From Clostridioides difficile ATCC 9689 = DSM 1296 (GTDB lineage: Bacteria; Bacillota; Clostridia; Peptostreptococcales; Peptostreptococcaceae), in the NCBI RefSeq assembly GCF_001077535.1, contig NZ_CP011968.1, positions 2,666,001-2,730,000 on the forward strand: a DNA stretch of 64,000 nucleotides. The letters are read 5' to 3'. The notes beneath the pieces were generated by a model that was not told the origin of the DNA, searched no databases, and was given only the letters and a program-made list of their open reading frames with translations. Positions 55,794 through 64,000 of this stretch are shown piece by piece; positions within the stretch are counted from its first letter, which is position 1; the number at the start of each line of letters is the position of its first letter. Made by a program: the position numbers and the translations under genes.

Positions 55794-55844
55794 CCTCCTA
55801 TGAAATTATGTTATAATAAAATAATAACACAATTTCATAGGAGG
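55794..55844. repeat. 51-bp inverted repeat between the NusG-II gene and apbE
   Basis: 21-bp arms (55794-55814 and 55824-55844), 20 of 21 positions matching, around AATAAAATA. Each arm ends in the Shine-Dalgarno AGGAGG of one of the two divergent genes, and the centre is the only place for both -10 boxes. Confidence 0.9.
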
Positions 55845-55852
55845 AATATACC

Positions 55853-56911
55853 ATGAATAAGAAAAAAATCACATTTATTTTTGTGATATTGATTTTAGCA
55901 TTAATTTTATTTTCATTTTTTAGGAGTTCAAGCCAGAATACTAAATATAGTAAAACTAGCTACTACCTTGGTACAGTAAACGAAGTTACTGTATTTAATG
56001 TAAAAGAATCCAAAAGTGATAAAATCTTAAATGAATGTGATTCAATTTTAAGATATATTGACAACAAAATGAGCACTCATATACCAGGAAGTGATGTTTC
56101 TAAAATAAATGATAATGCTGGTAAAAAATTTGTCAGAGTTTCTGATGATACATTTTTCGTTGTAAAAGAAGCTATACAATATTCCAAATTATCAGATGGA
56201 TATTTTGACATAACAATTGGTCCATTATCAAATTTATGGGCTATTGGAACAGATAAAGCTAAAGTTCCAAGTGATTCTGAGATACAAAAACTTCTGCCTC
56301 TTATTGATTATAAGAACATCATATTGGATGAAAAAAATAAATCTATAAAATTAACCAAAGAAAATATGAAAATTGATTTAGGTGCCATAGCTAAAGGATA
56401 TGCTGCTGATAAAATTGTAGCCTATTTAAAATCAGAGGATGTAAAAAAAGGTTTAGTAAACTTAGGAGGAAATATATTTACTTTAGAAGATGGTAAAAAT
56501 GATAAACCTTTTAAAATAGGCATTCAAGACCCAACTAGTAAAAATGGTGAATCCATAGGAAACATAGAAACTACAAATAAGTCTGTTGTTACTTCTGGAA
56601 TTTATGAAAGATTTATCGAAAAAGACGGAAAAATATATCATCATATGTTAAATCCATTTACAGGGTATCCTTTTGAAAACAATTTAAGTAGTGTTACAAT
56701 AATCTCTGATAAATCTATTAATTGTGATGCCTTATCCACTTCTACATTTGGACTTGGTCTTGAAAAAGGTATGGATTTAATTAATAAAATTGATAATGTA
56801 GATGCTATATTCATAACTAAGGATAAGAAAGTATATTTAACTAAGGGTATAAAAGATAATTTTAAACTTACAGATAAATCTTTTTCTATTGAAAAATTAA
56901 ATAAACAATAA
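55853..56911 (+). CDS. apbE: FAD:protein FMN transferase (ApbE)
   Basis: Attaches FMN to Thr/Ser of Rnf/Nqr-type membrane subunits and flavoproteins. 352 aa. N-terminal membrane anchor (about 6-24) with no lipobox Cys. Motifs: YLGTVNEVTVFN, DGYFDITIGPLSNLW, KIDLGAIAKGYAADKIV, LVNLGGNIFTL, VTSGIYERF and HHMLNPFTGYPFE, then CDALSTSTFGLG with the metal-binding Asp. Shine-Dalgarno AGGAGG lies in the inverted repeat. Confidence 0.94.
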   Translation: MNKKKITFIFVILILALILFSFFRSSSQNTKYSKTSYYLGTVNEVTVFNVKESKSDKILNECDSILRYIDNKMSTHIPGSDVSKINDNAGKKFVRVSDDTFFVVKEAIQYSKLSDGYFDITIGPLSNLWAIGTDKAKVPSDSEIQKLLPLIDYKNIILDEKNKSIKLTKENMKIDLGAIAKGYAADKIVAYLKSEDVKKGLVNLGGNIFTLEDGKNDKPFKIGIQDPTSKNGESIGNIETTNKSVVTSGIYERFIEKDGKIYHHMLNPFTGYPFENNLSSVTIISDKSINCDALSTSTFGLGLEKGMDLINKIDNVDAIFITKDKKVYLTKGIKDNFKLTDKSFSIEKLNKQ

Positions 56912-57003
56912 GTTTAAATAATAATTATATCTATTATACATACAAAATACATATGAATTTAAATAGTTATCACATGACTAATGCAAATTTAATTTTTATA
57001 TAA

Positions 57004-57060
57004 AATATGGTATATACTTAAGTAATCTAAAACAAATTCTACTTATGTATATACCATATT
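57004..57060. terminator. Bidirectional terminator between apbE and the MalY-type gene
   Basis: 21-bp arms (57004-57024 and 57040-57060) with one mismatch: AATATGGTATATAC / GTATATACCATATT plus inner TTAAGTA/TACTTAT. Sits between two convergent genes. Confidence 0.82.
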
Positions 57061-57101
57061 AATAGTTTAAATTTATATAAAATACTAATTCAACCAAATT
57101 T

Positions 57102-58280
57102 TTATAAAGACTTTAAAAATAAATCCATTCTATTTAAGGCTTCAATTACATTTTCCTTTTGAGTTCCTAAATTTATTCTAACATACTTCTCACCATCTTT
57201 TACAAAATGACTTCCATCTTCTAATAATACTCCTGTATCTATAGCCAATTTATCTGTAAACTCACTTGCACTAATACCTAATCCACTTATATCCATCCAA
57301 GCTAAGTAAGATGATTCCATTTTCATCAATTTTATCTTATTATATTTATTTACCCAAGTTTCTAAAAGTTCATAATTTGATTTTATATATTCATTTACAC
57401 CACTTAACCACTCATGACATTCATTATAAGCGGTTATCAATCCTATTATTCCAAACACATTTGGAGAAGTTATAGAATTTTGCTTTAATTTATTTCTAAA
57501 TTTGTCCCTTATATCCTTATTTATAACTATTGAATAAGAAGTCTTTAATCCACCAAGATTAAATCCTTTATTTGGTGATGTCAGTAGAATAACATTTTCT
57601 AAAAGCTCTTTTCCAATCTTAAGTATTGAATTAAATTTACCATAATGAATATGCTCTGCATGTACTTCATCTGCAACCAAAATAACATTATTTTCTTTAC
57701 ATATAGTTGCTACTCTTGTCATTTCTTCAATTGTCCATATCCTTCCGGATGGATTATGTGGTGTACAAAACATCATTAATTTAGGCTTATTTTCTTTAAT
57801 TTGAACTTCTAATTTATCAAAATTTATATAATATCTATCATTTACAACATCTAGTGTATTACAAATTACATTTACACCCTGTTTTTTTGCTGATGATTCA
57901 AAGGGGTCATAAACTGGTGTGTTTAATATTATACTATCACCTTTCTTACAAAAAGCTTGTACTACATAATGAAGTGTTGATACAGTTCCATAAGTTAATG
58001 TAATCCATTCTTTTTCTACATTTACCTCATGCATATTTTTTTGCCAACCAATAACTGAATCATAAAATTCATCATAACAGTATGTATATCCAAATACACC
58101 TCTTCTTACAGCTTCAATAAATTTGTTTTCTATTTCTGTTGGTATTTTAAAATCCATATCAGCAATCCACATTGGTACAAAATCTTCTCTAATATCTCCA
58201 AATTTATCTCTTATAATATTTAAATCCCATTTTCTACACTTTTCACTTACTCTATCTGGTTTATCATCAAAATTATACAT
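57102..58280 (-). CDS. MalY/PatB family PLP-dependent C-S lyase or aminotransferase
   Basis: 392 aa, fold-type I PLP enzyme of the MalY/PatB group. N-terminus KWDLNIIRDKFGDIREDFVP and MWIADMDFKIP are diagnostic; PLP motif LTSPNKGFNLGGLKTSYS (Lys near 236), FCTPHNPSGRIW and VADEVHAEHIHYGKF. These enzymes cleave cystathionine or cysteine S-conjugates. It follows the Xaa-Pro peptidase by 53 bp. Confidence 0.9.
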   Translation of the reverse strand: MYNFDDKPDRVSEKCRKWDLNIIRDKFGDIREDFVPMWIADMDFKIPTEIENKFIEAVRRGVFGYTYCYDEFYDSVIGWQKNMHEVNVEKEWITLTYGTVSTLHYVVQAFCKKGDSIILNTPVYDPFESSAKKQGVNVICNTLDVVNDRYYINFDKLEVQIKENKPKLMMFCTPHNPSGRIWTIEEMTRVATICKENNVILVADEVHAEHIHYGKFNSILKIGKELLENVILLTSPNKGFNLGGLKTSYSIVINKDIRDKFRNKLKQNSITSPNVFGIIGLITAYNECHEWLSGVNEYIKSNYELLETWVNKYNKIKLMKMESSYLAWMDISGLGISASEFTDKLAIDTGVLLEDGSHFVKDGEKYVRINLGTQKENVIEALNRMDLFLKSL

Positions 58281-58333
58281 TTAAATTTACCTCTTCTTTT
58301 CTTATTGTTATAAAATATTTATCTAATTTATTT

Positions 58334-59398
58334 TTAGCTTACAACTATTAAATCCTTAGTAGATGTAGTCAATCTCATACATCCATCTTGTGTTATAAGT
58401 ACATCATCTTCTATTCTTACGCCTCCAAGACTTGGAACATATATACCAGGCTCTATAGTTACAATCATTCCTTCTTTTAATACTTCATTTGATTCAGGAG
58501 CTAATGCAGGATATTCATGAACCATAATTCCTACACCATGACCCAGATTATGACCAAAATTATTGGCATATCCATATGAACCAATTATGTCTCTTGCAAC
58601 TTTATCTATCTCTCCAGTAGTCATTCCCGGTCTTAAAACCCTTATACACTCTTCATTAGCTTTTCTTACTATATTATATATTTCTTCTAACTCTTTATTT
58701 ATAGTACCCATACAAATGGTTCTGGTAATATCTGAACAATAATTATTATACTTAGCACCAAAGTCAAAAGTAACAAAATCTCCATACTCTATAACTTTTT
58801 CACTTGCTTTTCCATGAGGTAATGCTCCTCTAAGCCCAGATGCAACTATTGTATCGAAAGATTCTTTTTGACCACCTAAAGCTTTTATAATTCTAACAAT
58901 TTCATTTTCAACTTGCTTTTCAGTCATACCAACCTTTATAAAGTCTACTATATGATAAAATGTAGCATCAACTATTTCACAAGCTTTTTTTATATATTTT
59001 ATTTCGTCTTCATTTTTTGTTTCCCTTAATGTAGATAAATCAACTGATTTTAAGGTTGCACTTAACTTATTACTCATACTTCTATATAAATCAAAAGATA
59101 CTTCATTTCCCTCAAATCCAATTTCCTTTATATTCTGCTCTCTACAAATATCATTAATTATATCAAAATGAGTTCTAGTTTTGTCCATTAATACTACATT
59201 AAACAAACTAGATTTTCTTTTAATTTCTTCAAAATATCTAAAATCTACTATTATATATTGTGATTCTTTCGTTATAAAAACATAACCTGAAGAGCTAAAT
59301 AAATTTCCAACATAAAACTTGTTTGTAGGACTATTTATAAGAAATCCATCTATATCATATTCTCTAAAATACTCTCTTACTTTTTCTATCTTATCCAT
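58334..59398 (-). CDS. M24 family Xaa-Pro aminopeptidase
   Basis: 354 aa. Creatinase-like N-domain (1-125) and pita-bread catalytic domain with metal ligands in VTFDFGAKYNNYCSDITRT (two Asp), GHNLGHGVGIMVHE (His), TIEPGIYVP (Glu) and RIEDDVLIT (Glu). Removes N-terminal residues before proline. A perfect 12-bp hairpin separates it from the PTS genes upstream. Confidence 0.92.
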   Translation of the reverse strand: MDKIEKVREYFREYDIDGFLINSPTNKFYVGNLFSSSGYVFITKESQYIIVDFRYFEEIKRKSSLFNVVLMDKTRTHFDIINDICREQNIKEIGFEGNEVSFDLYRSMSNKLSATLKSVDLSTLRETKNEDEIKYIKKACEIVDATFYHIVDFIKVGMTEKQVENEIVRIIKALGGQKESFDTIVASGLRGALPHGKASEKVIEYGDFVTFDFGAKYNNYCSDITRTICMGTINKELEEIYNIVRKANEECIRVLRPGMTTGEIDKVARDIIGSYGYANNFGHNLGHGVGIMVHEYPALAPESNEVLKEGMIVTIEPGIYVPSLGGVRIEDDVLITQDGCMRLTTSTKDLIVVS

Positions 59399-59436
59399 AT
59401 CTTATCTCCACCGCCTTTAATTAATCATATAGGTAA

Positions 59437-59471
59437 GGCTGGTAATATTGATTAAAACCATATTACCAGCC
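59437..59471 (-). promoter_or_regulatory. Intercistronic hairpin after PTS IIC
   Basis: Perfect 12-bp stem GGCTGGTAATAT / ATATTACCAGCC with an 11-base loop; no T tract on either side. More likely an mRNA processing or stability element than a strong terminator. Confidence 0.65.
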
Positions 59472-59502
59472 AAAGTTATTTATAGATAGTAAAAATTAAA
59501 TA

Positions 59503-60765
59503 CTAGTCGATATAATCTACAACAAGTTTACCATCTTTTATTAATTTATTTCTATAGAATATATTTCCTACTGCTATGAATATAGCACCAACTGCTATAC
59601 CTATTATATATCCAAATAAGTTATCTACTAGAGGCCATGCCCATATAGCTGACTCTGGGAACCATTGAATTGCTCCTAGAATTATACCTGTAATAGCTCC
59701 TATTACACTTCCAACTATGTTTAAAGGTATAACAAAACCTGGTCTCTCAAGTGCAAATGGTATTGCTCCTTCAGATATACCCATAAATGATAAGAATATA
59801 GAAGTTTTTCCCGCTTGATAGAATTGTCTATCATATACTCTTCTTCCTACTAATCTTTTATCTAATAATGTTGTTAATCCTAATCCAATTGGAGGAACAA
59901 CTATAGCTATTGTTCTTGCTGTTATTGGAAGTACATTCTCTGTAGTTAAACCAAGTGCAACGAATCCTGCTGCTTTATTTATTGGTCCTCCTAAGTCGAA
60001 TGCTGTAGCTGCTGCCAAAGCTGTTGCATATACATATTCTCCAGCTGCTCCTGCTGCTGTTAAGAAGTTTTTCATACTTTCATTAATTAATCCACCAAAT
60101 GGAGTTATTATAAATATCATCAATACCATACAAGCTAATGACGCTATTAATGGTATTAAAAATGTTGTTTTAAAAGCTAACCAGTTATGAGAAACTTTTA
60201 TAGATTTATTTAACCATTTTACAAAATATCCTATTATAAATGCTATTAGTATTGCACCTAAAAATCCTGATGCAACTGGAACAACTTCAGTCCATTGTCC
60301 ATCAACGAATTGTGGTACACCTACAGGTTTATTAGCTATATATCCACCTATAAATCCTGCAATTAAAGCTGTTTTTCCACCTATAGAGTTTGCACAAAAT
60401 GCTGCAAACAGTGGTATCGCAAATCCAAACAAAGTAAATCCGAAATTTGACATTAATTGTGCTATATTTAAAAGACTAAGCTTGAACCCTGTAAATTCTC
60501 CTGAGTTCATAGCATCAACTATACCTACAGATGGGTCAAGTCCTAATATAGCATATGGTATTAATTGAGATAAGGCCCCTATAAGTCCACCCATTACTAA
60601 AACTGGTATCATATATGATATACCTGTCATTATATGTTTACTTATTTCTTTCCATTTTCCATTTCCCTTTGATTGAGTTGGACTAGATGGAGTAGATTTT
60701 CCTACATTATTTCCTCCTGTTGTAGAAGCACCTGAACTGTTTATAACTTTTTTCTTAATTGCCAT
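59503..60765 (-). CDS. PTS fructose-type transporter subunit IIC
   Basis: 420-aa membrane permease of the fructose PTS family: a Ser/Thr/Asn-rich N-terminal tail (about 1-38), then about 9-10 helices with MTGISYMIPVLVMGGLIGAL, LMSNFGFTLFGFAIPLFAAF, FLGAILIAFIIGYFVKWLNK, GGPINKAAGFVALGL and FMGISEGAIPFALERP, the last being a conserved EIIC-Fru loop. IIB and IIA are separate genes upstream. The sugar is not determinable. Confidence 0.92.
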   Translation of the reverse strand: MAIKKKVINSSGASTTGGNNVGKSTPSSPTQSKGNGKWKEISKHIMTGISYMIPVLVMGGLIGALSQLIPYAILGLDPSVGIVDAMNSGEFTGFKLSLLNIAQLMSNFGFTLFGFAIPLFAAFCANSIGGKTALIAGFIGGYIANKPVGVPQFVDGQWTEVVPVASGFLGAILIAFIIGYFVKWLNKSIKVSHNWLAFKTTFLIPLIASLACMVLMIFIITPFGGLINESMKNFLTAAGAAGEYVYATALAAATAFDLGGPINKAAGFVALGLTTENVLPITARTIAIVVPPIGLGLTTLLDKRLVGRRVYDRQFYQAGKTSIFLSFMGISEGAIPFALERPGFVIPLNIVGSVIGAITGIILGAIQWFPESAIWAWPLVDNLFGYIIGIAVGAIFIAVGNIFYRNKLIKDGKLVVDYID

Positions 60766-60789
60766 TCTATTTCCTCCACAATAAATTTA

Positions 60790-61107
60790 TTATATTCCTA
60801 AATCTTCTTCTATTTCTTTTATAACACCTTCTGCATTTTTTATAGCTTCTTGTAGTTCAACTTCATAAACTTCACAACCATCAAATCTTTCCATACCTTC
60901 TGGTGTTATTGCTACTGCATGTATTATCATAGTTGCTCCTAATATATCATCTCTTGTTAACTCATTTTGTACACCATCAGCACCTTGAGTTTCAACTTTT
61001 GCTTCATAACCTAATGCCTTTGCTGCTTGCTCTATTGCTTCTGCTGCCATGAAAGTGTGAGCTAGTCCCATTGGACAAGCACATAATGCTACTAATTTTT
61101 TATTCAT
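60790..61107 (-). CDS. PTS fructose-type subunit IIB
   Basis: 105 aa. The phosphorylation site is Cys in ALCACPMGLAHTFMAAEA (about residues 8-25), typical of EIIB-Fru; ETQGADGVQNELTRDDI also fits. Passes phosphate from IIA to the sugar. Confidence 0.95.
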   Translation of the reverse strand: MNKKLVALCACPMGLAHTFMAAEAIEQAAKALGYEAKVETQGADGVQNELTRDDILGATMIIHAVAITPEGMERFDGCEVYEVELQEAIKNAEGVIKEIEEDLGI

Positions 61108-61165
61108 TTCAAATTCCTCCTATTTTTAGTTAATTATTTTTTTATTTTATAACCTTAGTGTTTAA

Positions 61166-61621
61166 TTATAAACCTAAAGCTTCATTTATTGAGTTAGATA
61201 TTTCTTCAACATTATCACTTTTTAAAAGAGAATCTTTAAATTCTTTATTTATTAATTTTCTTGAAAGAGATGATAATAATTTAAGATGAATATTCTCTTT
61301 ACTTTTTCCTGGCATAAGTAAGCTTATTGCTAATTTAACCTTATCCTCACCTTCATTCCAAACAACATCTTCATTAAACTTCAATACTACTACTGCTGGA
61401 TTTTCAATTGCATCATTTTTAGTGTGAGGTATTGCTATAGATTCTCCTAAATTTGTAGTAAATTGTTCTTCTCTAGCCATTAAACCTTCATATACTAAGC
61501 TCTCATCTTCTGCCAAGTTTAAGTCTTTAGCTTTTTTTGATATAAATTTTAAAACTTCAACCTTTGACTTAGCATCAACATTTAAAAATACATATTCTTT
61601 GTTAAATATGTTTGTTCCCAT
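61166..61621 (-). CDS. PTS fructose-type subunit IIA
   Basis: 151 aa EIIA-Fru/Mtl fold. Active-site His in GESIAIPHTKNDAIENPAVV near residue 66; MREEQFTTNLG-like segment (here MAREEQFTTNLG) precedes it. Receives phosphate from HPr. It lies 14 bases after the regulator gene. Confidence 0.95.
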   Translation of the reverse strand: MGTNIFNKEYVFLNVDAKSKVEVLKFISKKAKDLNLAEDESLVYEGLMAREEQFTTNLGESIAIPHTKNDAIENPAVVVLKFNEDVVWNEGEDKVKLAISLLMPGKSKENIHLKLLSSLSRKLINKEFKDSLLKSDNVEEISNSINEALGL

Positions 61622-61635
61622 TATTAATTTCCTCC

Positions 61636-63525
61636 TTAATTACCTATCAGTGCCATTAATTTATTAAAGTCACATATTTTAATAATTCCTCTTACTCCGC
61701 CTTCATCTTTTATAAAATTATAAAGGTATTTAAATATCGAGAAATTATGTTTTTCTTTAGTATTAAAAAATACCATAAATACTAGCTGAACCTCTTGCTT
61801 ATCCCAAATTATTGGATTTTCAAGTATTCCAACTCCTATTATAGATTTTTTATCTCCCTTCACTATTGTGTGGGGTATTGCTACTAGATTTCCTATTTCA
61901 GTTGATGAAATATTTTCTCTATCTATTATACTTTTTATAGAACTTTCCTCTATAAAATCTCTTTCTTTTAGTTTATTTGAAAGTGAAATTATGACCTCTT
62001 CTTTAGTACTAGCCTTTATACTGAAAAAAGCTTTTTCATCAAACATGTTGCTTATTATCTTTCTTCTTTCTTCCTTTTCATAAAAGGCTTTGTTTACGTT
62101 TTCAATTAAGCTATCATCAAATATATTTTCTATATATAAGACAGGTTTTTCATATCCTTTTAATTCAACGGTAGATACTATCAAATCAACATCTTGACTT
62201 ATAGCCATATCGAGATATCTAACTGGATAAACACCCACAACACTTAAATCACTTATATTCTGTTTTAGCTTTTCAGAAATAAGTTGTCCTGTTCCTATCC
62301 CATAATGACAAACTATACAAATTTTCTTACTAGTATTTTTTTTCATTCTTTCATTTGAAGCAGCAAAGTGGATAGCTATATATCCAAGCTCATCTTCATC
62401 AAGTTTTAAATTAAACTCAGTTTCTAGTTTATTTGATAAAAACACGGCTAAATTAAAAGCTATAGGAAACTTCTCTTTTATTTGATGAAGCAAAGGATTA
62501 TTTGATTTTACATTAGCTCTAGCTCTATTTAAAAATCTCTTTATATGGTCAGAGATTGCAACCATAAACTCATCATCTTTTGTATAATCACTACCTGAAA
62601 TAAGGAATATATCTTGAAGTGCACTACTTATAACACTACTTATTCGTTCCTCAATTTCACTTGTGTTTTTTCTTCCTTGTGTACCTTTATAGGCTATTAC
62701 ACCAGAATAATTTGAAATATAAATTACTTCATCTTCAATAAGTTTAAATCCAATTTTATCAGATATTTCTTTCATTAGATTTTCTATAAAGTAGTAGTTA
62801 TGAAATCTATAACTTGTATCCATTAAGTTTATATTGTTACTATGACCTCTCTTACTCCTAAATACAGAAACGATTATTTTTGAAAGCAAAAGATTAAAAT
62901 CTTTATCTGAAATTATTGTATCTTTTTCTCTTAAGTGCTTTTCTAAAATACTTTCTATACAGTGTATATCGTTTTCACTAATGTCATCTAAAAACACCTT
63001 CACTTTACTTTTTTCATCTAATTTTATTGCATAGTCAGTAATTAATTGCCTTATATTAATTTCTTCACCATGTATATAGCTTCCATAGTAAGGTTTAGAT
63101 TTTATAACTAAGTCATACTTTTCAAGTTTTCTTTTAAGCTTACTAGACAATTTATTTATAGCGGCTATACTTAGATTTAATTCTTCTGCCATTGCTTCTA
63201 TACTCATATAATTTCTATTAATAAGCATACATATTATATTTGACATTCTTGACTCTTCAGAGTCATCTAAAAAACCATCAATATATTTATTTGCTTCTTT
63301 AATAGCTCTGGCTATATTGTTTTTAGAACCGCTTAACTTGTATCCTATACCTCTAGAAGAAGCTATTACCAAATCATACTTGCTTAAAACACTATTTAAA
63401 TCTGCTATATATCTTTTAATAGTTTTAGTAGACACATCCAATTTGATAGCTAATTCGTTTGATGTCATATATCCATCTTTATTGCTTAAACTCTTTACTA
63501 TTATTGCATGTTTCTTAGTTATCAT
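61636..63525 (-). CDS. PRD-containing transcriptional regulator (MtlR/ManR type)
   Basis: 629 aa. Order: HTH (about 1-60, MTSNELAIKLDVSTKTIKRY), second HTH_Mga-like region (about 85-150, SIEAMAEELNLSIAAINKLS), two PRDs (about 170-390, LGYIAIHFAASNERM closing the second), an EIIB-like domain with KICIVCHYGIGTGQLISEKL, and an EIIA-like domain with GNLVAIPHTIVKGDKKS. PTS phosphorylation at these sites would tune activation of the adjacent IIA-IIB-IIC genes. It heads the operon. Confidence 0.93.
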   Translation of the reverse strand: MITKKHAIIVKSLSNKDGYMTSNELAIKLDVSTKTIKRYIADLNSVLSKYDLVIASSRGIGYKLSGSKNNIARAIKEANKYIDGFLDDSEESRMSNIICMLINRNYMSIEAMAEELNLSIAAINKLSSKLKRKLEKYDLVIKSKPYYGSYIHGEEINIRQLITDYAIKLDEKSKVKVFLDDISENDIHCIESILEKHLREKDTIISDKDFNLLLSKIIVSVFRSKRGHSNNINLMDTSYRFHNYYFIENLMKEISDKIGFKLIEDEVIYISNYSGVIAYKGTQGRKNTSEIEERISSVISSALQDIFLISGSDYTKDDEFMVAISDHIKRFLNRARANVKSNNPLLHQIKEKFPIAFNLAVFLSNKLETEFNLKLDEDELGYIAIHFAASNERMKKNTSKKICIVCHYGIGTGQLISEKLKQNISDLSVVGVYPVRYLDMAISQDVDLIVSTVELKGYEKPVLYIENIFDDSLIENVNKAFYEKEERRKIISNMFDEKAFFSIKASTKEEVIISLSNKLKERDFIEESSIKSIIDRENISSTEIGNLVAIPHTIVKGDKKSIIGVGILENPIIWDKQEVQLVFMVFFNTKEKHNFSIFKYLYNFIKDEGGVRGIIKICDFNKLMALIGN

Positions 63526-63612
63526 TGTATCACCTTCTCTTTGATTTCAATTATATATCAAGTAAAATTTTAATTGTATATATAATATGTCTATATAAGG
63601 GACATTTTGTAT

Positions 63613-64000
63613 TTATATTTTATTACATAATGTAATTATTGCCTCTGCATATATACCTATTGCAGTTATAAATCTATCTAAGCTAGCAAATTCATTCGCA
63701 CTATGGACATTGCCAAAGCTACCATCAGGAAATTCACAACCAAATATTACTGAATTATTCATTTCAGAAGCATAACTTCCTGCACTAGTTACTCTAACAT
63801 CATTTTTTAAATCTCCAGAATACTTTATATATATATCATGCAAACTTCTTACAAGTTTTGAATTTCTATCTATATAATTTGCTTGCTTTAAATTTTCCCC
63901 AATAAGCTCAAATTTATTAATATTATTTTGCTCCATATACAAATTAAATTTTTTTATTATATCTTCAATGGTTAATATTTCTGGATATCTAACGCTTAAA
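63613..64000 (-). CDS. PepV-like M20 dipeptidase, C-terminal part (cut by window edge)
   Basis: The frame is open to the right edge of the window and covers the C-terminal 128 residues; its start lies beyond 64000. LSVRYPEILTIEDIIKKF at the edge and the end VTSAGSYASEMNNSVIFGCE, FGNVHSANEFASLDRFITAI and IYAEAIITLC match M20 peptidases of the PepV/Sapep group, with the late metal-binding His in NVHSANE. An internal ATG at 63942 is not the real start. Confidence 0.85.
   Translation of the reverse strand, partial: LSVRYPEILTIEDIIKKFNLYMEQNNINKFELIGENLKQANYIDRNSKLVRSLHDIYIKYSGDLKNDVRVTSAGSYASEMNNSVIFGCEFPDGSFGNVHSANEFASLDRFITAIGIYAEAIITLCNKI

Overview
The window comes from a low-GC, spore-forming, anaerobic Firmicute. 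Gene content, gene order and protein sequences point to Clostridioides difficile: glyQS-recO-era-cdd-ybeY-phoH-yqfD-yqfC, hrcA-grpE-dnaK-dnaJ with CIRCE, spoIIP-gpr, tRNA-Sec, and a five-gene type I-B cas operon without cas1/cas2/cas4. This is recognition from memory; no search was run. Nearly all genes lie on the minus strand.

Layout. 1-3.4 kb: tail of an unidentified plus-strand gene, converging terminators, then glyS/glyQ. 3.4-12.6 kb: housekeeping and sporulation cluster (DUF4342 protein, recO, a nested yqzL, mgtE, era, cdd, a DgkA-PAP2 fusion, ybeY, phoH, yqfD, yqfC, hpf). 12.7-17.6 kb: TspO protein, yqeY, rpsU, HIT protein, mtaB, rsmE, prmA. 17.7-24.5 kb: a short decayed CRISPR array (three 29-bp repeats, two 37-bp spacers) behind cas6-cas8b-cas7-cas5-cas3. 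24.8-29.2 kb: a sugar-ABC ATPase with a PucR-like regulator (plus strand), an MFS exporter and a ROK kinase. 29.3-30.05 kb: an apparently unannotated transcription unit with its own promoter, Shine-Dalgarno, 38-codon ORF, repeats and terminator. 30.2-35.3 kb: class I heat-shock operon. 35.3-44 kb: hemW, APC permease, CCA-adding enzyme, lepA, a small membrane protein, spoIIP, gpr. 44.3-45.8 kb: a hydrolase with its likely repressor, whose operator sits between -35 and -10. 46.2-53.1 kb: rpsT, holA, a ComEC channel protein without its nuclease domain, GNAT and DUF2156 proteins, a separate ComEC-type metallo-beta-lactamase lipoprotein, and tcdA. 53.3-57 kb: tRNA-Sec, G5/3D cell-wall protein, ung, a NusG-II-domain protein divergent from apbE. 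57.1-64 kb: MalY-type lyase, Xaa-Pro peptidase, fructose-type PTS IIC/IIB/IIA, a PRD regulator, and the C-terminal part of a PepV-like dipeptidase.

How parts work together. The cas genes supply crRNA processing, Cascade and Cas3 but no spacer acquisition, so acquisition would have to come from another locus. HrcA and CIRCE control the chaperone operon. The PRD regulator probably controls the PTS and the co-oriented peptidase and lyase genes. Several start codons given here are internal to the longest ORF because the Shine-Dalgarno sequence points to them (mgtE, cdd, phoH, yqfC, hpf, yqeY, HIT, cas3, hrcA, APC permease, CCA enzyme, rpsT, ung).

The points most worth a second look are the decayed CRISPR array, the orphan transcription unit at 29.35-30.05 kb, the 51-bp inverted repeat carrying both Shine-Dalgarno sequences of a divergent gene pair, and a terminator whose 3' arm is the yqzL ribosome-binding site.
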